DNA of 6,458 nt from Xanthobacteraceae bacterium (GTDB lineage: Bacteria > Pseudomonadota > Alphaproteobacteria > Rhizobiales > Xanthobacteraceae), in the NCBI GenBank assembly GCA_030037185.1, contig JASHRR010000912.1, forward strand, positions 1-6,458. Reading direction: 5' to 3'. Below, piece after piece: positions 1 through 5,939 of the stretch. Numbering within the stretch: position 1 is the stretch's first letter; every line of letters begins with the position of its first letter. Below the pieces are notes generated by a model, which was given only the letters and a program-made list of their open reading frames with translations, ran no database searches and was not told the DNA's origin. The position numbers and the translations under genes were made by a program.

Positions 1-1
1 G

Positions 2-475
2 CGCCAGGATGACGCGGCTTTCCGGATTGGAAAAATTGACCAGCAGCGCACTGGGACACAACTCCTCGATATCACGCGCGAAATCGAGCACCATCGGCAA
101 CGTCCGCAGTGTGAAAGAGAGTCCACCGGGGCCGCCATTCTCCCCGAGCGTCTGACGAATCCCGTACTTCTTGGGTATTTCGTAGTCGAGCTTCCACAGT
201 CGATTGCGCTCGATCGCGGTGGCGTTGAGCACGAACCCGGCGCCGTCCAGTGCGGCACGGCGATCCGTCGTGTGCTCGATCTTCAGTTCAGCGCCAGACA
301 AGTCGTTCAGCATCCGGGCAAGCATGGTCATACGGCCGAGGCTCTCGGCGTTGATATCCACCAGAGTTAGGGTTGAGCCCCGCAGCTTCTCCCCGAAGAA
401 TATGTCTCTGAACATGCTCAGTCCAAAGCACATGCTGCCGGCGCCGATAAACACGATCTTGGCTGTATTGGGCAT
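2..475 (-). CDS. Glycoside hydrolase family 4 protein (alpha-glucosidase/alpha-galactosidase-like), N-terminal part
   Basis: This is the first 158 codons of a GH4-type enzyme; the rest lies beyond the left edge. GH4 enzymes cleave alpha- or beta-glycosides by an unusual oxidation-elimination route that needs NAD+ and a divalent metal (family knowledge), probably in the cytoplasm. Visible support is a Rossmann nucleotide-binding start ([10 protein letters not shown], Gly11-x-Gly13-Ser14), an acidic residue ending the second strand (LTLVDI, Asp40), the GH4-like stretch [10 protein letters not shown] at about residues 111-120, and a strand ending NFSNPES at about 147-153, the usual Asn-Pro motif of the family. 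The ATG at 475 is chosen because GAGG lies six bases upstream. An in-frame ATG at 490 has no comparable site. Substrate cannot be told from this part: GH4 includes glucosidases, galactosidases, glucuronidases and phospho-glycosidases. Family confident, substrate unknown. Confidence 0.85.
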   Translation of the reverse strand, partial: MPNTAKIVFIGAGSMCFGLSMFRDIFFGEKLRGSTLTLVDINAESLGRMTMLARMLNDLSGAELKIEHTTDRRAALDGAGFVLNATAIERNRLWKLDYEIPKKYGIRQTLGENGGPGGLSFTLRTLPMVLDFARDIEELCPSALLVNFSNPESRVILA

Positions 476-534
476 ATTGATCCTCAACATAACGACAGTT
501 TTGAAAAGCATGGCCTGGCGCGTTCCGCAGGAAT

Positions 535-751
535 TCAAGGAATCTCGAGCCTTCTGATCTCGATCTCCTTCCTCCTTCTCGCCTCGGCCGTCTTCGGCAG
601 TGTACGGTCAGTACACCATTCCTGAACGCAGGTTCGGCCTCGTCGATGTCGGCGCCCTCGGGCTCGCTGAACAAGCGCTACAATGAGCCACAATGGCGCT
701 GGGAACCATAGTCGTCATTCTTAGTTCCTCCCTCTCGTGTTTTTCTCGCAT
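535..751 (-). pseudogene. Decayed small heat-shock protein (Hsp20/alpha-crystallin) gene, C-terminal half
   Basis: Reading the minus strand, the alpha-crystallin C-terminal half of an Hsp20 chaperone can be pieced together from three frames. First comes REKHEREE (from about 751), like the GEKxxEREE loop of the family. Next, in another frame, comes DDYGSQR, like the YGSFxR strand, then an in-frame TAG at 678-680, then [20 protein letters not shown] (about 605-665). After an apparent one-base loss near 615 the frame shifts to [15 protein letters not shown] and stops at a TGA at 535-537. In functional Hsp20 proteins these pieces are continuous, with GVLTVTLPK unbroken. The N-terminal half is not recognisable. 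The fragment begins just after the degP stop, so the two stress genes were probably neighbours on one transcript. Two frame changes plus one stop make function very unlikely. Sequencing error alone would have to strike three times. Confidence 0.8.
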
Positions 752-794
752 TTGAAGGCAGCATTCGGGACCTGCTCGATAATGCGGCGGCGTA

Positions 795-2237
795 TCATCC
801 ATGACCAAGCGCAAGCGCGACGAGCTTCGTCGCACCGCCTGACTTTATCCGCAAAAGTATCGAATGCTTGCCCTGCGGCCCGCCTTCGATGACACGCCGC
901 AGATCGGTCGGAGAGGAGATCTTCTTGCCAGCCGCTTCTAAGATCACGTCTCCAGTCTGGACATCGCGCTCGGCGGCGGAGCCATCTGGGTCGGCGTCGC
1001 AGACGACCACTCCGTCACCGCCTGCGCGGGGCACTACTGAGAGACCAAGTTCCGGCACATCTGTACCGCGCCGTCGCGGCACTGCTTGTCGTTCCTCTGG
1101 AAGCATCCCAAGAATCAGACCGATTGTCTTATCCTCTCCTTTGCGCACAATGGTCACTTGCGCTGGCGTGCCGGGAGACATGTCGCTGAGCGTGCGTGCG
1201 AGCTGACGGCCGTCGCCAATCGCTTTGCCATTCACGGCGGTGATCACGTCACCGGCTTCGACTCCTGCCTTTGCGGCCGGGCCATTTGCCTCGGGCTCAG
1301 CCACCAATGCGCCGCGCCGCTCCTTGAGACCGAGGCTTTCCGCAACATCGGGCGTTATTTCCTCGACTTGGACGCCGATCCAGCCTCGGCTCACAGCGCC
1401 TTTTTCCCTGAGCTGGGTGACGATATCTTTGACGACCTCCGCCGGGGCCGCGAAAGCAAGGCCGACCGAACCGCCCGAGGGGGAAAGAATAGCCGTATTC
1501 ACACCTATGACATTGCCATCGATATCGAAGGTCGGCCCACCGGAATTACCCCTGTTCACAGACGCGTCGATCTGGATGAAATCCTCGTACGGTCCATCGC
1601 CGATATCGCGCCCTCGCGCTGAGACAATGCCCGCGGTGACGGTTCCACCGAGACCGAACGGATTGCCGATCGCGAGCACCAGATCGCCGACGCGCGGGCT
1701 TGCTTCGGCGAATTCGACGAATGGAAAGCCAGTGCCTTCCACTTTGATCAACGCGATATCGGTTCGTGAATCACTGCCGATCACTTTCGCGGAATAGATC
1801 TTGCCGCCATCGGTGGTTATTTCTGCGGTGTTGGCATTTTCGACGACATGACCGTTGGTTACCACATAACCATCGGCCGAAATGAAAAAGCCAGAGCCTT
1901 GTCTCATCATCAGTTTGCGGCCAGGTAGGTTCGGCGAGTGGTGCGGCTTGTCCGACTGGCCAAATCGCTGCAAAGACCGCTCCAGTGGCAGGTCGCTGAA
2001 GGACGGCAAGCCGTCGCCGACTGTCAGCGTGCCGGCGTCCACCTTGACGCGCAGTGAGACCACCGCCGGCTTCACCTTGTCTACAATATCCGCATAGCCA
2101 ATCGGCCGCTGGTTCGATTGGCCGTGAGCGATTCCTGTGACAGCCACATTGGGCGCGACTGGGCTGAAAACAGGGTTCGACGCAACAACAATAATGGCAA
2201 TGCCGGCCAAAATGCTGATGCGATGAGATTGGGCCAT
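795..2237 (-). CDS. degP: DegP/HtrA (Do family) periplasmic serine protease
   Basis: An intact 480-residue protein, close to the roughly 474 residues of E. coli DegP. This family degrades or refolds damaged proteins in the periplasm. Residues 1-39 form a signal peptide or anchor: basic start, hydrophobic stretch about 8-30, possible cleavage after AHG39. The trypsin-like domain (about 50-275) carries the full catalytic triad: His130 in TNGHVV, Asp160 in SRTDIALIKV, and Ser232 in NRGNSGGP. Two PDZ domains follow, at about 283-377 (starting RGWIGVQVEEI) and 395-478 (starting ELGLSVVPR, with the loop DPDGSAAERDVQTGDVI). The ATG at 2237 is supported by GAGGG about seven bases upstream. A predicted FNR/FixK-type promoter ends about 29 bases before it, so expression may rise when oxygen is low. 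A decayed hsp20 follows directly. Orthology to DegP rather than DegQ/MucD is not certain: many alphaproteobacteria carry several paralogues. Confidence 0.96.
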   Translation of the reverse strand: MAQSHRISILAGIAIIVVASNPVFSPVAPNVAVTGIAHGQSNQRPIGYADIVDKVKPAVVSLRVKVDAGTLTVGDGLPSFSDLPLERSLQRFGQSDKPHHSPNLPGRKLMMRQGSGFFISADGYVVTNGHVVENANTAEITTDGGKIYSAKVIGSDSRTDIALIKVEGTGFPFVEFAEASPRVGDLVLAIGNPFGLGGTVTAGIVSARGRDIGDGPYEDFIQIDASVNRGNSGGPTFDIDGNVIGVNTAILSPSGGSVGLAFAAPAEVVKDIVTQLREKGAVSRGWIGVQVEEITPDVAESLGLKERRGALVAEPEANGPAAKAGVEAGDVITAVNGKAIGDGRQLARTLSDMSPGTPAQVTIVRKGEDKTIGLILGMLPEERQAVPRRRGTDVPELGLSVVPRAGGDGVVVCDADPDGSAAERDVQTGDVILEAAGKKISSPTDLRRVIEGGPQGKHSILLRIKSGGATKLVALALGHG

Positions 2238-2265
2238 TTCCGTCCCTCTGCAAGGCCGATGAAAT

Positions 2266-2318
2266 CTAAAGCCATGCTATGCCGCCAACTCATCAGATCA
2301 TTGATATGGCTCAATGAT
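2266..2318 (-). promoter_or_regulatory. Predicted FNR/FixK-type activated promoter of degP
   Basis: The dyad TTGATATGGCTCAA at 2301-2314 fits TTGA-N6-TCAA, the half-site pattern bound by FNR, FixK, NNR and related Crp-family regulators. It sits inside a longer perfect inverted repeat with 8-base arms (ATCATTGA at 2297-2304, TCAATGAT at 2311-2318). On the minus strand a -10-like TAGCAT lies at 2279-2274, its centre 31 bases from the box centre. Class II promoters of this family have the box centred at about -41.5, which here puts the start of transcription near 2266 and gives a leader of about 29 bases before the degP ATG. No separate -35 is needed in that class. Which regulator binds cannot be told from the sequence. 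Confidence 0.65.
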
Positions 2319-2602
2319 GCGGAAACCTCCCAGAGGTTGCATGCAGACAGATGCGCTGGGCAGAATTCTCCGCGCACGGCAGGCCGCAGGTCGTTCATGG
2401 TTGGCGCTCGGAGGCGAGACATTCTGTTGCACAAGATGCTGCTCCCACAGGCAGCAACTGCGCGGCCTTTTGGCCGAATGTACCGCACCTACATGTGTAC
2501 CTATGTGGGCGGATTACGAGCACTCGATCGGAGCAACCTCCTGCAAAGTTGTGCCTCTGCACGACCTGGAGGTGGAGACGTCGGCAATCCGTCTCAGATC
2601 GG
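2319..2602. other. Gene-poor gap upstream of degP
   Basis: This stretch lies between the degP promoter and the possible degenerate ORF at 2603-2779. Several overlapping frames are open on both strands, but none has a convincing ribosome binding site or a protein I recognise. A small imperfect direct repeat (ACCTACATGTG followed by ACCTATGTGGG) occurs at about 2487-2510. I see no terminator, tRNA or insertion-sequence end. Confidence 0.4.
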
Positions 2603-2779
2603 TCAAACCATCCCGTCGGGCATCGATCGTGCGTGCACTCGGCAGCGCCGACGAATACCGGAGAGTTCGGCTGCGGACGATGTCGTTTCGCGAACGTTGC
2701 GCGGAAGGAAACCGAAGGTATCGACGTCAGTTCCGAGTAAATTCGACATGTAGGTCGCCAGATTGAGTGCAATCGGCAT
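2603..2779 (-). pseudogene. Possible degenerate small Cys-motif ORF (resembles DUF6455-like proteins)
   Basis: A minus-strand frame begins with ATG at 2779 (MPIALNLATYMSNLLGTD) and continues through DTFGFLPRNVRE and SSAAELSGIRRRC before closing at 2603. The pattern of a helix-rich start, a LPRNVRE turn and then an RRRC motif recalls small alphaproteobacterial proteins in which a C-x2-C-x(4-6)-C-x2/3-W cluster follows. Here the second and third cysteines and the Trp appear only in a neighbouring frame (ECTHDRCPTGWF, about 2605-2645), as if a base or two had been gained or lost. There is no good ribosome binding site. It begins just beyond the end of the ABC permease gene. The family resemblance is from memory and unproven. 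It could equally be a chance ORF. Confidence 0.25.
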
Positions 2780-2795
2780 TGGACTAGCGCGCCAA

Positions 2796-3620
2796 TCAGA
2801 ATCCCATTCGGGCGTACATACGTGCGGCAATCGCCGTCAGTGCGACCGTGGCAGCTACTAGGATACCGAAATCGAAGAGCAGTCCGTAATCGGTCGTTCC
2901 AGCCGTCAGCATCAAGGCCCTGAGCGCATCGACTTGGTAGGTTAAGGGGTTGAAACGTGAGACCAATCGCAGCCAATCCGGCATTAGCGACAGCGGATAA
3001 ATCGCGTTGCTCGCAAAGAAGATCGGCATCGTCAGCACCTGGCCGATACCCATGAAGCGTTCGCGCGTCTTCACGATGCAAGCGATAATCAGTGAAAACG
3101 TCGAGAAAAGCGCCGAACCGATCATAATAATTGCAACTACACCCATAATTTTCACGGGATGCAGATCAACGCCGACGCCAAGCATGACTGAGAGTATGTA
3201 TACGATGAAAGCCTGAGATAGCGCTCTCACGCTAGCTGACAGCGCTTTGCCGGCGACCAGTGCTGAGCGGGGCGCAGGACTAACCAAATAGCGCTGAAGC
3301 ACGCCGAGATCGCGTTCCCAAATCGCCGAAATGCCGTAGAAAATCGCAACGAACAGAACGCTTTGGGCCAAGATACCGGCAGCAAGAAAATCGAGATAGC
3401 CAACGCTGCCCGGCGATACGCCGCGAACTTGCGCCATTACTTCGCCGAACAGAAGCAGCCACAGCACTGGCTGGGCCGCCCGCGTTATAAGCTCCAGCGG
3501 ATCATGGCAAAGCTTCTGCACCTCAGCTGCGGCGATTGCCCAGATCTGAGTCAAATAATCCGTCAGGACATCGCCGGCGGTCCGGTCAACCATGGCTGCT
3601 GGTACTTCCCGCTCAGACAT
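2796..3620 (-). CDS. ABC-2 type transporter permease
   Basis: A 274-residue inner-membrane protein of the ABC-2 (DrrB-like) exporter permease family, forming the channel part of an exporter with the ATPase encoded just upstream. Hydrophobic segments occur at about residues 50-63, 80-100, 130-150, 158-182, 190-210 and 250-268, giving the usual six-helix pattern. Family-like stretches include HDPLELITRAAQPVLWLLLFGE (about 39-60), the amphipathic loop WERDLGVLQRYLVSPAPRSALV (101-122), KTRERFMGIGQVLTMPIFFASN (184-205) and RFNPLTYQVDALRALML (222-238). The ATG at 3620 is preceded by CGGAG nine bases upstream. The same frame is open to a TTG at 3677, which would overlap the ATPase gene and add 19 residues. 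The 34-base spacing to the ATPase stop indicates one operon. The cargo is unknown: relatives move drugs, lipids, polysaccharides or copper-related substrates. Confidence 0.93.
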   Translation of the reverse strand: MSEREVPAAMVDRTAGDVLTDYLTQIWAIAAAEVQKLCHDPLELITRAAQPVLWLLLFGEVMAQVRGVSPGSVGYLDFLAAGILAQSVLFVAIFYGISAIWERDLGVLQRYLVSPAPRSALVAGKALSASVRALSQAFIVYILSVMLGVGVDLHPVKIMGVVAIIMIGSALFSTFSLIIACIVKTRERFMGIGQVLTMPIFFASNAIYPLSLMPDWLRLVSRFNPLTYQVDALRALMLTAGTTDYGLLFDFGILVAATVALTAIAARMYARMGF

Positions 3621-3654
3621 CAAGGCGGTCTCCGACCGACGCCATGGATCCAGG

Positions 3655-4491
3655 TCATCCGTGCTCACGAGCGGCAAGCCGCGCTCGCCGAACGTCTCCG
3701 TAACATCCTCCTGACTCGGCTTCGCCCTTCGCGGCTACCAGTCCGAGAAAAACATCATCGAGCGTGGCGTCGGGCCCGACTTTGGCCTTCAGCTCGCTTG
3801 GCTTCCCGATCCCGACGAGCCGGCCTCCGTCAATCAGGGCGATGCGATCGCAAAACTCGTCAATCTCATCTAGATGGTGCGAAGTGACAATCATCGTGGT
3901 CCCGAAACTGCGGCGCAGATCGAGCACATGATCCCAAACGGTTTCTCGTGCACCCGGGTCGAGTCCGACTGTCGGTTCATCCAGAAACAGAACTTTCGGC
4001 CGATGGAGAAGGCTTTGTGCAATTTCCAGGCGACGGATCATGCCGCCGGAGTAGCGCCCGACCAAATGGTTGGCAGCCTCCGTCAGGCCCATCCGGGCCA
4101 GCGCGCGGGCGATGCGAGATATACGTTCATGCCGGGGCACGCCGTAGAGTCGAGCGGATAGCAACATGTTCTCGTATCCGGTCAACGAGCCGTCAGCGGA
4201 GAGAAGTTGCGGCACATAGCCCAGTTGGCGCCTGACGGCTGCGGATTGGCGCACGATGTCGTAGCCGACGATTGTGGCGGTCCCCGACGTGGGGGGGAGC
4301 AAAGTAGTCAGCATCTTTATGAGCGTGCTCTTGCCCGCACCGTTTGGGCCAATTAGCCCGAAAATCTCGCCCCGGTTCACCGCGAAGCTGGCGCGGTCGA
4401 CGGCAACAAAGTCGCCGAACCGGCATGTCAATTCACGAATTTCTACCGTGGGAATCGGGGCTTGATTATCGATCATCGCACTATCCGTCAT
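3655..4491 (-). CDS. ABC transporter ATP-binding protein (DrrA-like)
   Basis: A cytoplasmic ATPase of about 278 residues that powers the ABC-2 permease encoded immediately downstream. All nucleotide-binding motifs are present: Walker A GPNGAGKST (48-56), Q-loop Gln95 in YVPQ, signature YSGGM (147-151, the variant typical of the DrrA-type group instead of LSGGQ), Walker B VLFLDEP with Asp171 and catalytic Glu172, D-loop GLDP, and the switch His205 in TSHHLDE. The C-terminal part (DATLDDVFL, about 241-249) matches the short tail of this group. The start is uncertain. The ATG at 4491 has GAGGT eight bases upstream. An in-frame ATG at 4515 (MLASRSQI) has AAGG at eight bases and would add eight residues. 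I prefer 4491 because homologues begin close to the first strand. No clear promoter is visible upstream. Confidence 0.95.
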   Translation of the reverse strand: MTDSAMIDNQAPIPTVEIRELTCRFGDFVAVDRASFAVNRGEIFGLIGPNGAGKSTLIKMLTTLLPPTSGTATIVGYDIVRQSAAVRRQLGYVPQLLSADGSLTGYENMLLSARLYGVPRHERISRIARALARMGLTEAANHLVGRYSGGMIRRLEIAQSLLHRPKVLFLDEPTVGLDPGARETVWDHVLDLRRSFGTTMIVTSHHLDEIDEFCDRIALIDGGRLVGIGKPSELKAKVGPDATLDDVFLGLVAAKGEAESGGCYGDVRRARLAAREHG

Positions 4492-4515
4492 GATCTGAGA
4501 CCTCGAAGCTAGCAT

Positions 4516-5155
4516 GTCAAATGCCTTCGATCGAGGTAAGCTCTAATCGATGGTTGAAAAGACAAAAGGACGCTGCCGTGCGCTGCTCCCGGGAGCTGAG
4601 CAGCGGCCCGTTTTCGCGCACGGCTGCGGACCACGACGGCCTCCGCCTCCTGGCCGCTCGAAAGACGCATGGGCCCGACAGCGCGGCGATGCAGCGCTAT
4701 CGCCCTGGTCTCGAACGCGTGTCCGCCGAGAGCGACGAGTTCCTTTGGGTCATGCGTGAATTCTCGCAGCGACCCGACGAGATTTCCGTGCGGGCCAGAA
4801 CTTGGGTCGCCTTGATAGCAACGGCGACCGTGTCATGGTTCACCGTTGCGGCTCGGCACTGGGCGCCGCGCGTCAAGCTGACCAATTCTGTCATCGGCGC
4901 TTGAGGCCTTTGGTCGCTCGCACGACGCGCGCTTGCTGGCCGATTTGCTTGTGTTCTGAGAAGCCGACCGAGGCGCACGGCGTCGGCATTGGCAATCAGG
5001 TCTTCGGGCCACATTTCCCTTCTTTCTGCTCCCGACGCCGTGATAAGCAGACGAAAGCGGCTGCAGCTGGCAAGATTTCCATCGTGATGGACGAAACCGC
5101 AGCCCAAGGGACAAAACACTGCGGCGACAGGCTTATCGTCGTCGCCCGGACGTAC
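4516..5155. other. Gap of about 640 bases with no gene I can support
   Basis: Between the ABC operon and the universal stress gene I see no recognisable protein. The best candidate is a plus-strand frame at 4521-4904 (127 residues). Its later part uses GC-rich third positions and contains a hydrophobic stretch (TWVALIATATVSWFTVAA). It lacks a Shine-Dalgarno at its ATG, overlaps the likely leader of the ABC operon on the other strand, and resembles nothing I know. A minus-strand frame at 4697-5119 is also open; an internal ATG near 5010 has AAGAAGGG just upstream, but its protein (MWPEDLIANADAVRLG) is equally unrecognised. The region may be a worn-down gene or plain spacer. No rho-independent terminator with a T-run was found downstream of the stress gene. 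Confidence 0.4.
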
Positions 5156-5590
5156 TCATTCCTTCGCCCTCACCACCACAAGGGGACAGGGCGCGTGACG
5201 CATCACGGTTTCGGCCACGCTACCGAGAAGCGCCCGCTGCATTCCGCCGCGACCATGACTGCCGATGACGAGGAGGTCTGCTGACCACTCCTCCGCAGCC
5301 TTCACAATCTCATCGGAGGGCGTGCCGACTTGAAACAATTCCAGGACAGATGACTGAAGCGGTAAACGTTGCCGGATTGCGGCCACCAGCCGCTTGGCAT
5401 CGAGCTTAGCGGCGCAAACCAGCTCATTCGGCGACGGACCGGTGTCGCCGGGATAGAGCAAAGAGACATCCACGACATGAATAAACGCGACCTCCGCTCC
5501 GAGCGATACCGCGAGATCGACACCAGTCTCCGCAGCACGGACCGCAACTGGCTCGCTATCGATCGCGATCAGAACCTTTTTGAAGCTCAT
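5156..5590 (-). CDS. Universal stress protein (single-domain, ATP-binding type)
   Basis: A 144-residue UspA-family protein, the normal length for a one-domain member. These cytoplasmic proteins bind ATP and help cells survive growth arrest, low oxygen or other stress; the molecular task is usually unknown. The fold is visible from the first strand KKVLIAIDSEP (Asp11) to the last, CPLVVVRAKE. The ATP-binding signature G-2x-G-9x-G-S is complete: Gly110, Gly113, Gly123 and Ser124 in IGSHGRGGMQRALLGS. The ATG at 5590 is set by a near-perfect AAGGAGG (5602-5596) five bases upstream; the longer open frame to 5632 would begin upstream of the predicted start of transcription. A FNR/FixK-type promoter precedes it, in line with the low-oxygen induction known for many usp genes in rhizobia and their relatives. 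It has no close partner gene on the same transcript. Confidence 0.96.
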   Translation of the reverse strand: MSFKKVLIAIDSEPVAVRAAETGVDLAVSLGAEVAFIHVVDVSLLYPGDTGPSPNELVCAAKLDAKRLVAAIRQRLPLQSSVLELFQVGTPSDEIVKAAEEWSADLLVIGSHGRGGMQRALLGSVAETVMRHAPCPLVVVRAKE

Positions 5591-5614
5591 TACGGCCTCC
5601 TTCACACGGTACGA

Positions 5615-5663
5615 CGCAACCAGAATAGCCAAACCGTGTGCGCGCGGGCTTGAGCTAGGTCAA
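5615..5663 (-). promoter_or_regulatory. Predicted FNR/FixK-type activated promoter of the universal stress gene
   Basis: TTGAGCTAGGTCAA at 5650-5663 is a second exact TTGA-N6-TCAA dyad. On the minus strand a -10-like TATTCT lies at 5627-5622, its centre 32 bases from the box centre, exactly the spacing expected when the box is centred at -41.5. This predicts transcription starting near 5615 and a leader of about 25 bases that contains the AAGGAGG ribosome binding site. An 8-base perfect inverted repeat (CACACGGT at 5603-5610, ACCGTGTG at 5633-5640) brackets the -10 and may be an extra operator. The layout matches that upstream of degP. Confidence 0.7.
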
Positions 5664-5939
5664 CCCGAACGATTTGAGGCGTGCGGCCTGACTGCACGGG
5701 AGCTCGTAGCTTAACTATTCCGATCTGGGTCTGCTCATCGTCGATAGCGTTCCAAACCAGAGAGTTGCCATGCGATTTATCCCGCCATCGGGTGAAACCC
5801 TCGCGCCGTATGCGCGCGATCTCAACAGAGCAGTATTTCTCAAGGATTGAAGCGCCGGCGTCGATGCGATTTTTGCGGCATTAACGGCAGGACGCAGGCT
5901 ATTATAACGCTGTGGCCGTCCGAAGGGATGGCGAGAATC
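5664..5939. other. Gap between universal stress gene promoter and pgk
   Basis: No gene is firmly supported. A plus-strand frame from 5710 reads plausibly (SDLGLLIVDSVPNQ, then from an ATG at 5770 RFIPPSGETLAPYARDLNRA) to a TGA at 5848-5850, then stays open in the same frame (SAGVDAIFAALTAG) to 5907. This could be the worn end of an old gene, but I do not recognise it. Just past the pgk stop, an imperfect hairpin (GCCATCC/GGACGGC, about 5918-5935) lacks a T-run, so I do not call it a terminator. Confidence 0.35.

Noticed and set aside
477..487. TTGATCCTCAA next to the GH4 start, resembling FNR half-sites
   Set aside because: The half-sites are only three bases apart, not six, and the sequence is explained by the Shine-Dalgarno of the GH4 gene.
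1744..1751. TTGATCAA palindrome
   Set aside because: It lies inside degP coding sequence and has no spacer between half-sites, so it is not an FNR/FixK box.
1086..1797. Two plus-strand ORFs of 178 and 190 codons
   Set aside because: Both lie entirely opposite degP, whose catalytic motifs fix the true frame and strand.
2395..3081. Minus-strand ORF of 228 codons
   Set aside because: More than its first 90 codons are an out-of-frame copy of the ABC permease C-terminus; only the stretch near 2605-2645 was kept as possible frameshifted sequence.
5123..5146. Hairpin GGCGAC/GTCGCC just downstream of the stress gene
   Set aside because: The stem is only six pairs with a 12-base loop and no following T-run, so it is too weak to call a terminator.
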